64,000 bases of DNA from Varibaculum cambriense (lineage in GTDB: Bacteria > Actinomycetota > Actinomycetes > Actinomycetales > Actinomycetaceae): NCBI RefSeq assembly GCF_022133705.1, contig NZ_JAKNHJ010000015.1:1-64000 (forward strand), given 5' to 3'. The position numbers and the translations under genes are program-made. Under the pieces are notes generated by a model, which saw only the letters and a program-made list of their open reading frames with translations, made no database searches and was not told the DNA's origin. Shown here piece after piece: positions 44,147 through 53,667 of this stretch; within the stretch, counting starts at the first letter, position 1, and the number at the start of each line of letters is the position of its first letter.

Positions 44147-45043
44147 ATGGCAAATCCGGTTATGAATCAAGTAGGCGAGCAGATGCGTCGTACTCCCGCC
44201 GGCTATCCCGAAATGCCTGGGTACCAGGTGGGAGGGAACGCGCAGCCGGCTAATCCCACATATCCCCAGTCCGCCACTCCCGGTGGCTATTCGCAAACTA
44301 CTTTTGACCAAGGCGAGCAAATAGGCCAGCCGCAGCGAGTTACCCGCCCCATGACCCTGGATGATGTCTTGGTGCGTACCGGTGCAAGTTTTGGGGTAAT
44401 GGTACTGGCCGCGGCGATGTTATGGTTTTGGGGAGTAAGTGACTTAGCGGCGAATGCGGGCACTATGCTCACTATTTCTTCAGTTTCCGCTTTGGTGGCT
44501 TTCGCGCTGGTGTTGGTCTCTTCCTTCCGCCGTAAACCCTCTGCCGCGGTAACTTTGGGCTATTCCTTCTTTGAGGGACTGTTTATCGGCGGGGTTTCCG
44601 CGTTCTTCGAATACTCCTATCCCGGGATCGTAGTGCAAGCCTTGATTGGGACAGTGGCTGTATTCGTTACCTGCCTGGTGCTATTTAAGTCAGGACTGGT
44701 GCGGGTTAACTCGAAGTTTATGAAGATCTTGCTGCTGGGCATGGTATCAATCGTGGTTTATCGGCTATTGGCGATGGTTCTGGCGATGGTTACCCCTGCC
44801 AGCGCGGTAGGCAACATTGATCAAGTCACGGTACTGGGAATTCCCTTAGGGCTGTTAGTCGGGCTATTCGCGGTGATTTTTGGGGCAATGTCCCTGATCT
44901 CGGACTTTGATATGGTTCGCGAGGGCGTACGCCTAGGGGTAGATAAAGATATGTCTTGGAGCTGCGCTCTCGGGATTATGGTTACGGTGGTGTGGCTCTA
45001 TGTGGAGATCCTGCGAATCCTGGCGATTCTAAGAGACAACTAA
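44147..45043 (+). CDS. Bax inhibitor-1/YccA family membrane protein
   Basis: 298 residues: a soluble, Gly/Pro/Gln-rich leader (about 1-65), then seven membrane helices. The family regions are SFFEGLFIGGVSAFFE (about 142), GLFAVIFGAMSLISDFDMV (about 247), and the C-terminal WLYVEILRILAIL. YccA/BI-1 proteins are channel-like and may modulate membrane proteases; the exact role is unknown. RBS AAGGAG precedes the ATG. A strong hairpin follows. Confidence 0.85.
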   Translation: MANPVMNQVGEQMRRTPAGYPEMPGYQVGGNAQPANPTYPQSATPGGYSQTTFDQGEQIGQPQRVTRPMTLDDVLVRTGASFGVMVLAAAMLWFWGVSDLAANAGTMLTISSVSALVAFALVLVSSFRRKPSAAVTLGYSFFEGLFIGGVSAFFEYSYPGIVVQALIGTVAVFVTCLVLFKSGLVRVNSKFMKILLLGMVSIVVYRLLAMVLAMVTPASAVGNIDQVTVLGIPLGLLVGLFAVIFGAMSLISDFDMVREGVRLGVDKDMSWSCALGIMVTVVWLYVEILRILAILRDN

Positions 45044-45054
45044 ATAAAAACATT

Positions 45055-45100
45055 ACTTCGGGGCGACTACAATAGGGCTAGTCGCCCCGAAGTACTTTTA
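45055..45100 (+). terminator. Rho-independent terminator after the Bax inhibitor-1 gene
   Basis: Perfect 15-bp stem, ACTTCGGGGCGACTA (45055-45069) with 45079-45093, loop of 9 nt, followed by ACTTTTA. It lies 12 nt after the stop codon. Confidence 0.8.
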
Positions 45101-45114
45101 GGGAGGAAATAGCT

Positions 45115-45612
45115 GTGCCGGTGATCGTAAGAACCCCCACTTTGGTTGATGCTGCCGGCGCGGCGATGGCACATCGCCAGATTCTAACCGAAACTCTCGG
45201 GACTAAAGCTCTGGATTCTTTTTGGGACACGCATACCGAAGAGGATCTACTCGCGTATTGGCATCAGCAGATTTTACAGACTAAAGGGCGCCGAATAGCC
45301 TTTGCTTCCCGGGGACGCCAAGTTGTGGGCATGGCCTATGTCACCCCCTCACCTCAAAATGATCACCAGTTGGGACGGGCTCCTCGTAACCTGGATATTG
45401 CTTTCTTCGGGATTATCCGCTCAGCATATTCTGCAGATATAGCCCAACGCCTCTTAGACTATGTTCTCGATGCCGATACCCCGGCTCAAGCCTGGGTGTT
45501 GCGTTCAGATCAGGAGAAACGACGTTTTTTACGAGTGAATGGCTTCACTATGGATGGGCTGAGCATCGTTGATGACGATTCGGGACAAGTAATTTCTAGA
45601 ATGACCCGCTAG
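45115..45612 (+). CDS. GNAT family N-acetyltransferase (putative)
   Basis: 165 residues with a GNAT-like layout: IVRTPTLVDAAGAAMAH (substrate-binding start), VVGMAYVTPS as the beta-4 strand, and RFLRVNGFTMDG as the C-terminal strand/turn. The acetyl-CoA loop (Q/R-x-x-G-x-G/A) is unclear here, being DIAQRLLDYVL, so activity is uncertain. GTG 45115 is preceded by GGGAGG. It is single, with the terminator of the previous gene just before it. Confidence 0.65.
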   Translation: MPVIVRTPTLVDAAGAAMAHRQILTETLGTKALDSFWDTHTEEDLLAYWHQQILQTKGRRIAFASRGRQVVGMAYVTPSPQNDHQLGRAPRNLDIAFFGIIRSAYSADIAQRLLDYVLDADTPAQAWVLRSDQEKRRFLRVNGFTMDGLSIVDDDSGQVISRMTR

Positions 45613-45719
45613 CGAAGCCTCAAAGTGGCGATAGTCGGTAATCGGGGGTTTGCAAGTATCGAAGCTAGGCAAGGCGGCTCATTTGGAAACTAGCTTAAGA
45701 GCGCTGCTAATCTTGTAGT

Positions 45720-47327
45720 ATGAACTCTCGTCTCGAACGAATTCGGCAAACAGGCCGCAAGTTGCTAAGCAACCTTTCACATCCCCAGCCAGAGAAAACC
45801 CCCTCCCAGCTGGATATCGAATCCTATAACCAGGATCTATCGGAAATGAAAGCAGAGGCTAATCCCGTATCCGATGAAGAGGCGGTACCGTTCACCTTAC
45901 GAGTCGCTGCAGATTGGTCATGGCGCCTATTAGTAGTGGGCTTGGCCTTTGGTGCTTTTCTATATGTCATCTCTAAATTCCAAGTGATTATGGTTCCGGT
46001 AGCTATTGCAGTTTTGCTATCGGTGCTATTAGAACCGGTCTTGCGGCTACTATTTGTAAAACTGAAATTGCCGCGCACCTTGGCGGCGGCAGTAACCCTG
46101 GTTATCGGGTTGGGAATCGTGACCGCGATGATCTCGATTTCCACTACCCAACTGGCTACGGAACTACCTAACCTAATCAGTCGCACCAAAGAAGGCGTAG
46201 ACGAAGGGATTAGTTGGCTGGCCACCGGCCCGCTGAAAATGGACACGGAGACTGCCTCGAAACTATGGGAGCAAGCTCAAAGCCAGATCCAAAATTACGC
46301 TCGTGATAATGCCTCTTGGCTGGCATCTAATGCTTTAGGAACCATGTCTGCAGTGGCGGGAGCATTTACCGGGGCGCTTACTGCTTTGTTTTGTTTATTC
46401 TTCTTTCTCAAAGATGGCCGTAAAATCTGGCAATGGTTTTTGCGGCTGCTTCCGCGCTCGACGCGTCACCCCTTAAACGAAGCAGTTATTCGCGGCTGGG
46501 TTACTCTCGGTGCCTACACTCGTACCCAGTGTTTAGTAGCCGCGATTGATGCTATTGGTATTGGTGGTGGTGCCTACCTGATTGGGGTGCCGCTGGCTAT
46601 TCCCCTGGCGATTTTGGTGTTCCTAGCGGCTTTCGTGCCTATTTTGGGTGCGATTCTCTCCGGGATGATGGCAGTGGCGATCGCGCTGGTAGATAAAGGT
46701 TTCACCACCGCTATCGTGATGCTAATTATTATTTTGGTAGTACAGCAAGTCGAATCCAATCTTTTACAACCGGCTCTAATGTCGAATGCGGTCAGTCTGC
46801 ATCCAGTGGCAGTGCTGCTAGCGGTAGCAGGTGGCGGTGCCGCTATGGGAATCGTGGGTGCGGTCTTCGCGGTTCCGATTTTAGCTTTCCTGAACACTAC
46901 CGTGCTTTACCTGCGCGGTTATGACAGCTTTATTCGCCTCAACTACCAAAAGGATCGTCCCGGCGGACCTCCCGGATCTTTAGATCGTGAACTAGCGGAA
47001 GCGGCTCGACCCAGTGAACAGAATCTATCGGAAGCTCGCCAGGCGAAGGCGGAAGCAGAGCAGGATACGCAGCGGCATACGCCTCGCGAACATGCGGAGC
47101 AAGCCGAACAAATACAAAAGGAGATTCAAAGCACTCTGTCGGAGTTTTCCAGTGCCGATCCTAACCAAATGCTTCCCGAGGACGCTAAAACTGATTTTGA
47201 GGTAGGGGCGACCACCAAAATCAAAAAAGTTGCTCTGGCAGAACAGGCAGCTCGCCAAGAGGATCAGAAGGCAGGGGAGGTATCCCCGGAAACAGGGCAA
47301 TCGGAAGCATCCGATAGCAAGGACTAA
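45720..47327 (+). CDS. AI-2E family transporter
   Basis: 535 residues: a charged leader (1-65), then the AI-2E core with eight helices, including GFLIFFLKDG-type segment LFCLFFFLKDGRKIW (about 221), PLAIPLAILVFLAAFVPILGA (shown in part as FLAAFVPILGA), and VESNLLQPALMSNAVSLHP. A long acidic/Gln-rich tail (about 405-535) follows. AI-2E proteins export diverse small molecules or ions; the AI-2 substrate of the name is not general. No close partner gene. Confidence 0.85.
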   Translation: MNSRLERIRQTGRKLLSNLSHPQPEKTPSQLDIESYNQDLSEMKAEANPVSDEEAVPFTLRVAADWSWRLLVVGLAFGAFLYVISKFQVIMVPVAIAVLLSVLLEPVLRLLFVKLKLPRTLAAAVTLVIGLGIVTAMISISTTQLATELPNLISRTKEGVDEGISWLATGPLKMDTETASKLWEQAQSQIQNYARDNASWLASNALGTMSAVAGAFTGALTALFCLFFFLKDGRKIWQWFLRLLPRSTRHPLNEAVIRGWVTLGAYTRTQCLVAAIDAIGIGGGAYLIGVPLAIPLAILVFLAAFVPILGAILSGMMAVAIALVDKGFTTAIVMLIIILVVQQVESNLLQPALMSNAVSLHPVAVLLAVAGGGAAMGIVGAVFAVPILAFLNTTVLYLRGYDSFIRLNYQKDRPGGPPGSLDRELAEAARPSEQNLSEARQAKAEAEQDTQRHTPREHAEQAEQIQKEIQSTLSEFSSADPNQMLPEDAKTDFEVGATTKIKKVALAEQAARQEDQKAGEVSPETGQSEASDSKD

Positions 47328-47337
47328 GTTTTACGTT

Positions 47338-48102
47338 TTACTTGCCCAGGCGCCGTTCCCGCAAAGCGAAGTCACGCAGAGCGCGGTAGAAATCGATTTT
47401 GCGGAAATCGGGCCAGAAGGCTTCACAAAAATAGTATTCCGAATGGGTGGACTGCCACATTAGGAATCCCGACAGCCGCTGCTCCCCAGAAGTGCGAATC
47501 ACCAAATCCGGGTCTGGTTGTCCAGCGGTGTAGACATGCGAAGTTATTTCGTCGACGGATAGCTCCCTAGCAACAGTTTCTAAGGTTGCGCCTGCCTGTG
47601 CTTTTTCCAATAGCAGGTGGCGTACGGCCTCGGTAATTTCTTCGCGTCCCCCGTAGCCAACCGCGATATTTACGGTCAGGGGAGAATCGGTACGCGTTTG
47701 AGATACCGCCTGCTGCAAACGCTTTTGTACCTGATCCGGTAGGAGAGAAAGATTCCCTAATAACCGCAGGTGCCAGCGGCCAAGAGAGGCAATCTGTTCT
47801 ACCACGGTGCATATAATGTCAAAAAGTTTAGTGAGTTCATCCCCAGAACGTCGGAGATTATCGGTAGAGAGCATCCAAAGAGTAACTACCGGGATCCCTA
47901 CTTCTTCACTCCACCCTAAAAACTCAAGAGCCTTTTCGGCGCCAACTTTATGCCCGGTTTCAGATTGCTCTCCGATTTGGTGAGCCCAGCGCCGATTACC
48001 ATCGAGAATTACCCCCACATGGCGTGGCAACGATTCAGTAGGCAGTGCCTTTTCTAGATTGCGGGCATAAAGTCGATAGACCAGATCTGTAAGGTGAGTC
48101 AA
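47338..48102 (-). CDS. Z-prenyl diphosphate synthase, Rv1086-like (UppS family)
   Basis: 254 residues of the cis-prenyltransferase fold. The substrate loop is VILDGNRRWA, with the catalytic Asp. The C-terminal hallmarks are VAVGYGG-type NIAVGYGGREEI, DLVIRTSGEQRLSGF and WPDFRKIDF. The N-terminus LYRLYARNLEKAL and the N-R-R-W wording closely resemble Mycobacterium Rv1086, a (2Z,6E)-farnesyl diphosphate synthase, rather than the long-chain UppS. It feeds polyprenyl phosphate carriers. It is convergent with the AI-2E transporter gene and single. Confidence 0.85.
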   Translation of the reverse strand: MTHLTDLVYRLYARNLEKALPTESLPRHVGVILDGNRRWAHQIGEQSETGHKVGAEKALEFLGWSEEVGIPVVTLWMLSTDNLRRSGDELTKLFDIICTVVEQIASLGRWHLRLLGNLSLLPDQVQKRLQQAVSQTRTDSPLTVNIAVGYGGREEITEAVRHLLLEKAQAGATLETVARELSVDEITSHVYTAGQPDPDLVIRTSGEQRLSGFLMWQSTHSEYYFCEAFWPDFRKIDFYRALRDFALRERRLGK

Positions 48103-48251
48103 GCTTGCTCCTTTAAGGTTAATAGTTGGATTTTACCCCTATGGTGCGTTGTTGACAGTATTGATCCCCTAGATTAGCGTAGGTGCACGGAAAGTATTCT
48201 GCCGTAGCTTTTGAGGCTAGGACAGGTCTCTATCTGACCTGAGGAGGACGG

Positions 48252-48944
48252 ATGGCACCTGATGAAGGCGCGTATACGCAGGTGAAAAAACGAGTATCAG
48301 ATTCTTTGAATGTTTTGCCTAAACCCAAAATGCGAGGGTGGATCCACACCGTTACCGTTCCGCTGTCCCTAGCTGCTTCCATTGTGCTGATTTGTTTAGC
48401 CAATACTGCTAATGAACGCTGGGCATGCGCGGTTTATTTAGTTTGTTCCTTGCTGCTTTTCGGGGTTTCTGCGCTGTATCACCGCATCGATTGGGGTAAA
48501 CGGGCTCACAGCGTGATGCGCCGCTTTGATCATTGCAATATTTTCTTGTTGATTGCGGGATCTTATACCCCGATCGCAGTCTCCCTCTTGCCGTACTCGC
48601 AGGCGCGAAACCTGCTAGTACTGGTGTGGCTGGGCGCCTTGGCCGGAATCTTGCTCTCAGTTTTTTGGCCAGATGCGCCCCGCTGGCTATATGTTCCGAT
48701 CTATATTTTGCTAGGTTGGGTAGCTCTGGGATATATGGGACCGCTACGTGAGGCCGGGGGGCTAGCCGTGATCTGGCTGCTAGTTGCGGGGGGACTATGT
48801 TACTCGATTGGAGCAGTTTTTTACGGGTTGCGTTGGCCGGGTAGAAACGCTCGTTACTTTGGCTACCACGAGATTTTCCACGCCGGTACAGTGGCGGGGT
48901 GGACTTGTATTTGTATAGCCGCTTATTTCGCGGTTTTGGCTTGA
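48252..48944 (+). CDS. Hemolysin III family membrane protein
   Basis: 230 residues with seven helices and the PAQR/hemolysin III metal-site motifs: SALYHRIDW (about 77), RRFDHCNIFLLIAGSYTP (about 94) and the C-terminal FGYHEIFHAG (about 206). RBS GAGGAGGA precedes the ATG. The family's enzymatic role is not settled. It is monocistronic and a hairpin follows. Confidence 0.85.
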   Translation: MAPDEGAYTQVKKRVSDSLNVLPKPKMRGWIHTVTVPLSLAASIVLICLANTANERWACAVYLVCSLLLFGVSALYHRIDWGKRAHSVMRRFDHCNIFLLIAGSYTPIAVSLLPYSQARNLLVLVWLGALAGILLSVFWPDAPRWLYVPIYILLGWVALGYMGPLREAGGLAVIWLLVAGGLCYSIGAVFYGLRWPGRNARYFGYHEIFHAGTVAGWTCICIAAYFAVLA

Positions 48945-49028
48945 TCTGAGCGTTTATGCTGGCCAGGATGTGTAGTTGTCCTAATAGCAACTTTACCGGC
49001 AATTTGTTACACTGATACCTGCTGTTTT

Positions 49029-49066
49029 ACTGACCGCGCTCGGCGTGGTCAGTCTTTTGTTTTATT
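49029..49066 (+). terminator. Terminator between hemolysin III gene and greA
   Basis: ACTGACCGCG (49029-49038) pairs with CGTGGTCAGT (49044-49053), one G-T pair, loop CTCGG-like of 5 nt, followed by CTTTTGTTTTATT. Confidence 0.75.
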
Positions 49067-49082
49067 AGCTAAGGAGAACACG

Positions 49083-49559
49083 ATGGCCGACAAGACCTGG
49101 ATGACCCAGGAATCATATGATCGTCTAAAAGAAGAGTTACGCCATCTCGAAGAAGTAGAGCGCCCGGCAATCGCCCGTAGAATTGATGAGGCTCGTCAGG
49201 AGGGTGACTTAAAAGAAAACGGTGGCTACCATGCTGCTCGGGAACAGCAGTCTTGGAATGAAACTCGGATTCTGCAGCTAAAAGAAATCATGGAAAATGC
49301 GGAAGTGGGCGAGCCTCCGGCCGATGACGGCATTGTAGAACCCGGTATGGTTGTGAAAGCTACCTTAGGCAGGCGGGAAGTGAACTTCTTGATGGGGTCG
49401 CGCGAAGCCAGCCCGGACGTAGATATGGATGTTTACTCCCCGGATGCTCCTTTAGGTCAGGCAATTTTGGGGCATAAAGTGGGCGAAGTGGTCGATTATC
49501 AGGCTCCTAATGGTAAAACCATTCAAGTTAAGCTACTGGAGGTAACGCCCTACCAGTAA
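49083..49559 (+). CDS. greA: Transcription elongation factor GreA
   Basis: 158 residues. The N-terminal coiled coil begins TWMTQESYDRLKEELRHLEE and carries the acidic tip-type segment ARQEGDLKENGGYHAA (about 39-54). The C-terminal globular domain (about 85-158) ends LLEVTPYQ. GreA re-activates backtracked RNA polymerase by transcript cleavage. RBS AAGGAG precedes the ATG. A terminator lies just upstream. Confidence 0.95.
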   Translation: MADKTWMTQESYDRLKEELRHLEEVERPAIARRIDEARQEGDLKENGGYHAAREQQSWNETRILQLKEIMENAEVGEPPADDGIVEPGMVVKATLGRREVNFLMGSREASPDVDMDVYSPDAPLGQAILGHKVGEVVDYQAPNGKTIQVKLLEVTPYQ

Positions 49560-49605
49560 TCGGGGCTAACAACAGTAGGGGGGTCTTTAGGGAAGCAGTT
49601 ACTGG

Positions 49606-51081
49606 CTACTCTACCTTTACCCACCGTCGCGCGGCCGGTGAAGTGATAGCTAGGATTGCCAATACCGATAAGGTGGTGGAAGTGATCCAAAGGGGAGTGC
49701 CGGAAGCGCCTTCGATCCCTAAAGACTCCATCATGCGCACAAAAACGGTTGCGGTTAGCACCAAGAGCAAGCCTAGCCGCATCCATTTTTGGTGAAACAA
49801 AGTACCCACGATTAAGACCGCGAGCAAGAGCGCTAACGCCATGAAACCGTATCCCGCCAGGCGGGTTTGGTAAAAGGCAAACCCTAATTCATCAGCATAT
49901 TTTGGGTTGGTAGCCAAGATGTAGCCAACTGCCGCCAGCTCTAGGGCATGCAGAACCGTCAAAATAATTCCACAGGCCAAAGAGGTGGCCGGTACTTGGC
50001 GGTCGCGCACTAGTCGGCGCTTGTTTGTCTTTTCTGCCTGGTCGCGGGAAGAACGCAAATACCCTTTATGCTGCAAAGCTAGATTTTCGTGCGGATTTAA
50101 ATGCTCTTCACTTACCAGGTTGGCTTCAATCACCGGCATGCTGCCATCGGTTTGCACCCTGTCGCCTCCCCCGTTGCGGGAGTGATAGGCACTAGTGGCA
50201 TCGGGAATCACGTCCACCTCTACACTGGTGCAAGCTTCGCGCACGGTGTCTACAACATGGTCACGTTCAATATCGATGTTTTCGTCAATCTTGTGAGTGA
50301 TTTGCAGAGTGAAAAGCGACAGGCCAACCGCTTTATCGAAAGTTGCTGCTGCCAGCCAATCTACCTGGATCCCTCCCGGTAGTTTCCATCCTTCGGGAAC
50401 TTTCCAAAAACGCACATGATGGCGTTGACTGGGGTTACCATCCACTTCTTGTTGATAGGCAAAATCTTGTTTGCGGCCAAAAAGATAGAGAGGCGAAACT
50501 GGCGCCGCTGGATAAGAGCGCTTAAAAACACTGGCGAAAACAATCTTCCAAGAAGAAGAAAGAGTGATCTCATCAGCCATTGTCCAACCGGCTGCCTGCA
50601 TCGCCAGGTGAATATCATCTTCTTCTCCCAGCCAAGCCAGGTTAATGGGATCCCCCAAAATCCCGTCCCCAGTTTTAGAACGCCCAATGTAATAGTCCGG
50701 AACGTAGAGCGAAGACATTATTTGATGCAGCCTAGGCAATGCCAAATACGCTAAAAGCACCCAGAAAATGGTTAAATAAACCAAAATTACCAGGGAAAAC
50801 TGGAAACCATGTTTTAGTAGTATCCAAGCTAAACGTACGGTTAAGACCGCCGCGATCACCACAAAAATGTAATCGATGATCTGGTAGACAGTTAGGGGAG
50901 CAGATCGGTGATACTTTAGCTTTTGCCCTAATTCAAAGGGTAGGTGTTCGTCAGTTTGCCCCTTATGTTCCCCAGCAGAGTCTTCTTTAGTAGTAATCGC
51001 TAGGGCACCCTCGTTTGAGCTCTCCGGCAACGCTTCCTTGACTGCGGACTTTAGTTCCGGCCGGTTATCGCTGGTTTCCAT
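49606..51081 (-). CDS. Membrane protein with LssY C-terminal domain
   Basis: 491 residues with two N-terminal helices (about 65-115), a large soluble region (about 130-330), and four C-terminal helices (about 368-485). The soluble region contains DPINLAWLGEEDDIHLAMQ and AAGWTMADEI, with SYPAAPVSPLYLFGRKQDFAYQ, the signature of the LssY_C domain. Its biochemical role is not established. It overlaps the upstream xseB gene by 31 nt and is probably in that operon (xseA-xseB-this gene). Confidence 0.75.
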   Translation of the reverse strand: METSDNRPELKSAVKEALPESSNEGALAITTKEDSAGEHKGQTDEHLPFELGQKLKYHRSAPLTVYQIIDYIFVVIAAVLTVRLAWILLKHGFQFSLVILVYLTIFWVLLAYLALPRLHQIMSSLYVPDYYIGRSKTGDGILGDPINLAWLGEEDDIHLAMQAAGWTMADEITLSSSWKIVFASVFKRSYPAAPVSPLYLFGRKQDFAYQQEVDGNPSQRHHVRFWKVPEGWKLPGGIQVDWLAAATFDKAVGLSLFTLQITHKIDENIDIERDHVVDTVREACTSVEVDVIPDATSAYHSRNGGGDRVQTDGSMPVIEANLVSEEHLNPHENLALQHKGYLRSSRDQAEKTNKRRLVRDRQVPATSLACGIILTVLHALELAAVGYILATNPKYADELGFAFYQTRLAGYGFMALALLLAVLIVGTLFHQKWMRLGLLLVLTATVFVRMMESLGIEGASGTPLWITSTTLSVLAILAITSPAARRWVKVE

Positions 51082-51302
51082 GGCTTATTCACTTTTTTTG
51101 CCTGTTCCAAACGCTGCTTGGCTTGATCTAAAAAGGATTGACAGTGACTCGCTAGCTGCTCTCCCCGCTCCCACACCTTTAAAGACTCCTCCAGACCGAG
51201 TTTGCCCGACTCCAACTGGCTAATCGCGGACACTAGTTGTTCGCGCGCCTGTTCATAGGAAAGCTCTGCCACCGGAACTTCCACGTTTTCTTCACTCATC
51301 AT
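51051..51302 (-). CDS. xseB: Exodeoxyribonuclease VII small subunit
   Basis: 83 residues with the family region LSYEQAREQLVSAISQLE, GKLGLEESLKVWERGEQLA and HCQSFLDQAKQRLEQ. It partners XseA in the exonuclease. It starts seven bases after the xseA stop region and overlaps the following LssY-type gene. Confidence 0.92.
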   Translation of the reverse strand: MMSEENVEVPVAELSYEQAREQLVSAISQLESGKLGLEESLKVWERGEQLASHCQSFLDQAKQRLEQAKKVNKPWKPAITGRN

Positions 51303-51308
51303 TGCCTC

Positions 51309-52577
51309 CTAAGCTTTTTTCTGATTTGTACCAAAAACTTTGGTCACTGCTGTTCCATCTGCGAAAATCGCTTCTAAAAGATCGCCTTTAGTTACCTGCG
51401 AGACTGAGTTGATGACTCCGCCAGAAGGAGAACGCAAAATACTGTAGCCGCGTTCTAAAATTCCTTGGGGAGAATAGGCTTTCAAAGCATCCCGCCATCC
51501 ATTTAGGGAAGTAAGCTGGTTTTCCAGTTGGGTTTCAAATCGAAAACGTAGTCGCTGACTCTCTAGCGCCAAAGAATGTTCCTGAGCCGCAATAACGGCG
51601 CTGGGATCAGCCAAGACAGGACGGGCGCGTAACTGGGCTAACTGCCCTAAATGTTGATCTAAGAGGGCGAGCATCTGGGTGCGTAAACGAGAGCAGGCGC
51701 CCTGCAGTCCTAAGGATTCTTCCTGAAAATCCGGAACAATCCGCCGCGCTGCATCGGTAGGGGTAGAAGCCCGATAGTCAGCCACAAAATCTAGCAGGGG
51801 AGCGTCCTCCTCATGACCGATAGCGGAAACTAGGGGAGTGCGCGCTAGAGCAGCTGCCCGCACCAAAGATTCCTCAGAAAATGGCAGTAGATCTTCGACC
51901 GCGCCGCCCCCGCGGGAAATCACAATCACTTCCACCTGGGGGATACCGTCCAGGTCCTTAAGCGCCCTAGTTACCTCGCCGGCGCAAGTAGGTCCTTGCA
52001 CAGCCACTTCCCGCACCTCAAACTCGGCAAGGGGCCACCGCGCCAAGGCGTTTACCATCACGTCCTGTTTGGCTTTAGCATTGCGCCCTACGATCAAACC
52101 GATTCTGCGAGGAATCACCGGGAGGGGTTGCTTATTTTCTTGGGCAAATAGGCCTTCGGCGGCTAGTTTTTTACGCAGTTCCTCAATCTGGGCGAGCAGG
52201 TTACCCACCCCGACAGCATGGACTTCGTTTGCCATCAGGGAAAGGGAACCCGAACCCTCATAAAAATCCGGTTTGGCGTGAACAACTACTTGCGCACCCT
52301 CGGAAAAGCTAGTCCCTAGCGAGTCAAGCACCGTAGGCCAGCACTTCACGGTCATGGACGTGCTTTGGTCGGCGTCCCGCAGGACAAAGAAAGCCATGCG
52401 CGCACCCGGACGTTTTTTATATTCGACTACTTGCCCGCTTACCCACAGCGGCGACATGCGGTTCACATATTTTTTGATATTAGCGGTCAGCAACGATAGT
52501 GGCCACGGGTTATCCCGAGTGGTTTGGGCGGCCGTGGGAGCCAGCTGCGTTTGCGAACCTTGAGGATTTGTACGCAC
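51309..52577 (-). CDS. xseA: Exodeoxyribonuclease VII large subunit
   Basis: 422 residues: an N-terminal OB-fold (about 30-125, with WVSGQVVEYKKRPGARMAFFVL-like strand) and the XseA catalytic region with GLIVGRNAKAKQDV, VIVISRGGGAVEDLLPFSEE (about 219) and VSAIGHEEDAPLLDFVADYRASTPT (quoted in part). The complex digests single-stranded DNA in repair. GTG 52577 is the start. It is divergent from ispH and leads an operon with xseB. Confidence 0.92.
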   Translation of the reverse strand: MRTNPQGSQTQLAPTAAQTTRDNPWPLSLLTANIKKYVNRMSPLWVSGQVVEYKKRPGARMAFFVLRDADQSTSMTVKCWPTVLDSLGTSFSEGAQVVVHAKPDFYEGSGSLSLMANEVHAVGVGNLLAQIEELRKKLAAEGLFAQENKQPLPVIPRRIGLIVGRNAKAKQDVMVNALARWPLAEFEVREVAVQGPTCAGEVTRALKDLDGIPQVEVIVISRGGGAVEDLLPFSEESLVRAAALARTPLVSAIGHEEDAPLLDFVADYRASTPTDAARRIVPDFQEESLGLQGACSRLRTQMLALLDQHLGQLAQLRARPVLADPSAVIAAQEHSLALESQRLRFRFETQLENQLTSLNGWRDALKAYSPQGILERGYSILRSPSGGVINSVSQVTKGDLLEAIFADGTAVTKVFGTNQKKA

Positions 52578-52654
52578 CGCTCCATTCTACCCATAGCGGC
52601 TGACAAACAGTCACTGGTTCGGTGGGATGCAAAATACCTTAGTAGGATAGGGGC

Positions 52655-53659
52655 GTGGCGAAAAGGAAAGTATTGCTGGCATCCCCGCGGGGTTACTGCG
52701 CGGGAGTAGATCGCGCGGTCGACGTGGTAGAAAAAGCCTTAGCGCTCTATGGAGCCCCAGTATATGTGCGTAAAGAGATTGTGCATAACAAGTTTGTAGT
52801 AGAGCAGCTGAGCGCTAAAGGCGCACGTTTTGTAACTGAACTAGACGAAGTTCCCACTGGTGCGCGAGTCGTGTTTTCCGCCCATGGAGTGTCTCCTGCA
52901 GTACGGGAAGAAGCCAAGCGGCGGGGACTGAAAACCGTCGATGCTACTTGCCCGCTGGTGACTAAAGTGCACCGCGAAGCCTTGCGTTTCGCCAAAGCCG
53001 ACTATGACATTGTTTTGGTAGGACATGAAGGTCACGAAGAGGTTGAAGGCACCCAAGGGGAAGCTCCGGGTCATATTCAGGTGGTGGGAGATCCTGAAAA
53101 CGTAGACCAAGTGCAGGTGCGCGATCCGGAAAAAGTGGTGTGGCTATCGCAAACTACTTTGAGCCTTGATGAAACCCGGGAAACTGTGGATCGGCTGCGG
53201 GAACGATTCCCGGGGCTGAGTGATCCTCCCAGTGAAGATATTTGTTTTGCCACTCAGAACCGGCAGGGGGCAGTAAAAAAGATCGCGGAAGCAGCACAGG
53301 TAGTGATCGTGGTGGGATCGGCCAATTCTTCCAACTCGGTGCGGCTTAAAGAGGTAGCGCAAGTAGGCGGGGCACAGCAGGCCTATCGCATCGATAAAGC
53401 TTCCGAGATGGAAGCAGCCTGGTTTGAAGGGGTAGAAACCGTGGGGCTTACCTCGGGGGCTTCGGTGCCAGAAGTACTGGTAAAGGAAGTTTTGCAGCAA
53501 CTTGCCCACTGGGGTTTTGAGGACGTGGAAGAAGTAGAAACTGCCCGGGAAACAGTAACTTTCGCGCTGCCTTTACCTTTGCGTAAAGAACTGACAGAAG
53601 CCGGAATCATTAAAACCAGTAACCGCCGGCGTACTAACGATCCGGGGCACACCTGCTAG
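52655..53659 (+). CDS. ispH: 4-hydroxy-3-methylbut-2-enyl diphosphate reductase
   Basis: 334 residues. The three iron-sulfur cysteines are in [25 protein letters not shown] and [19 protein letters not shown] and [12 protein letters not shown] are also family motifs. This is the last step of the methylerythritol phosphate pathway, producing IPP and DMAPP. GTG 52655 is the start. It is directly followed by a membrane esterase gene. Confidence 0.95.
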   Translation: MAKRKVLLASPRGYCAGVDRAVDVVEKALALYGAPVYVRKEIVHNKFVVEQLSAKGARFVTELDEVPTGARVVFSAHGVSPAVREEAKRRGLKTVDATCPLVTKVHREALRFAKADYDIVLVGHEGHEEVEGTQGEAPGHIQVVGDPENVDQVQVRDPEKVVWLSQTTLSLDETRETVDRLRERFPGLSDPPSEDICFATQNRQGAVKKIAEAAQVVIVVGSANSSNSVRLKEVAQVGGAQQAYRIDKASEMEAAWFEGVETVGLTSGASVPEVLVKEVLQQLAHWGFEDVEEVETARETVTFALPLPLRKELTEAGIIKTSNRRRTNDPGHTC

Positions 53660-53667
53660 AGGTACGC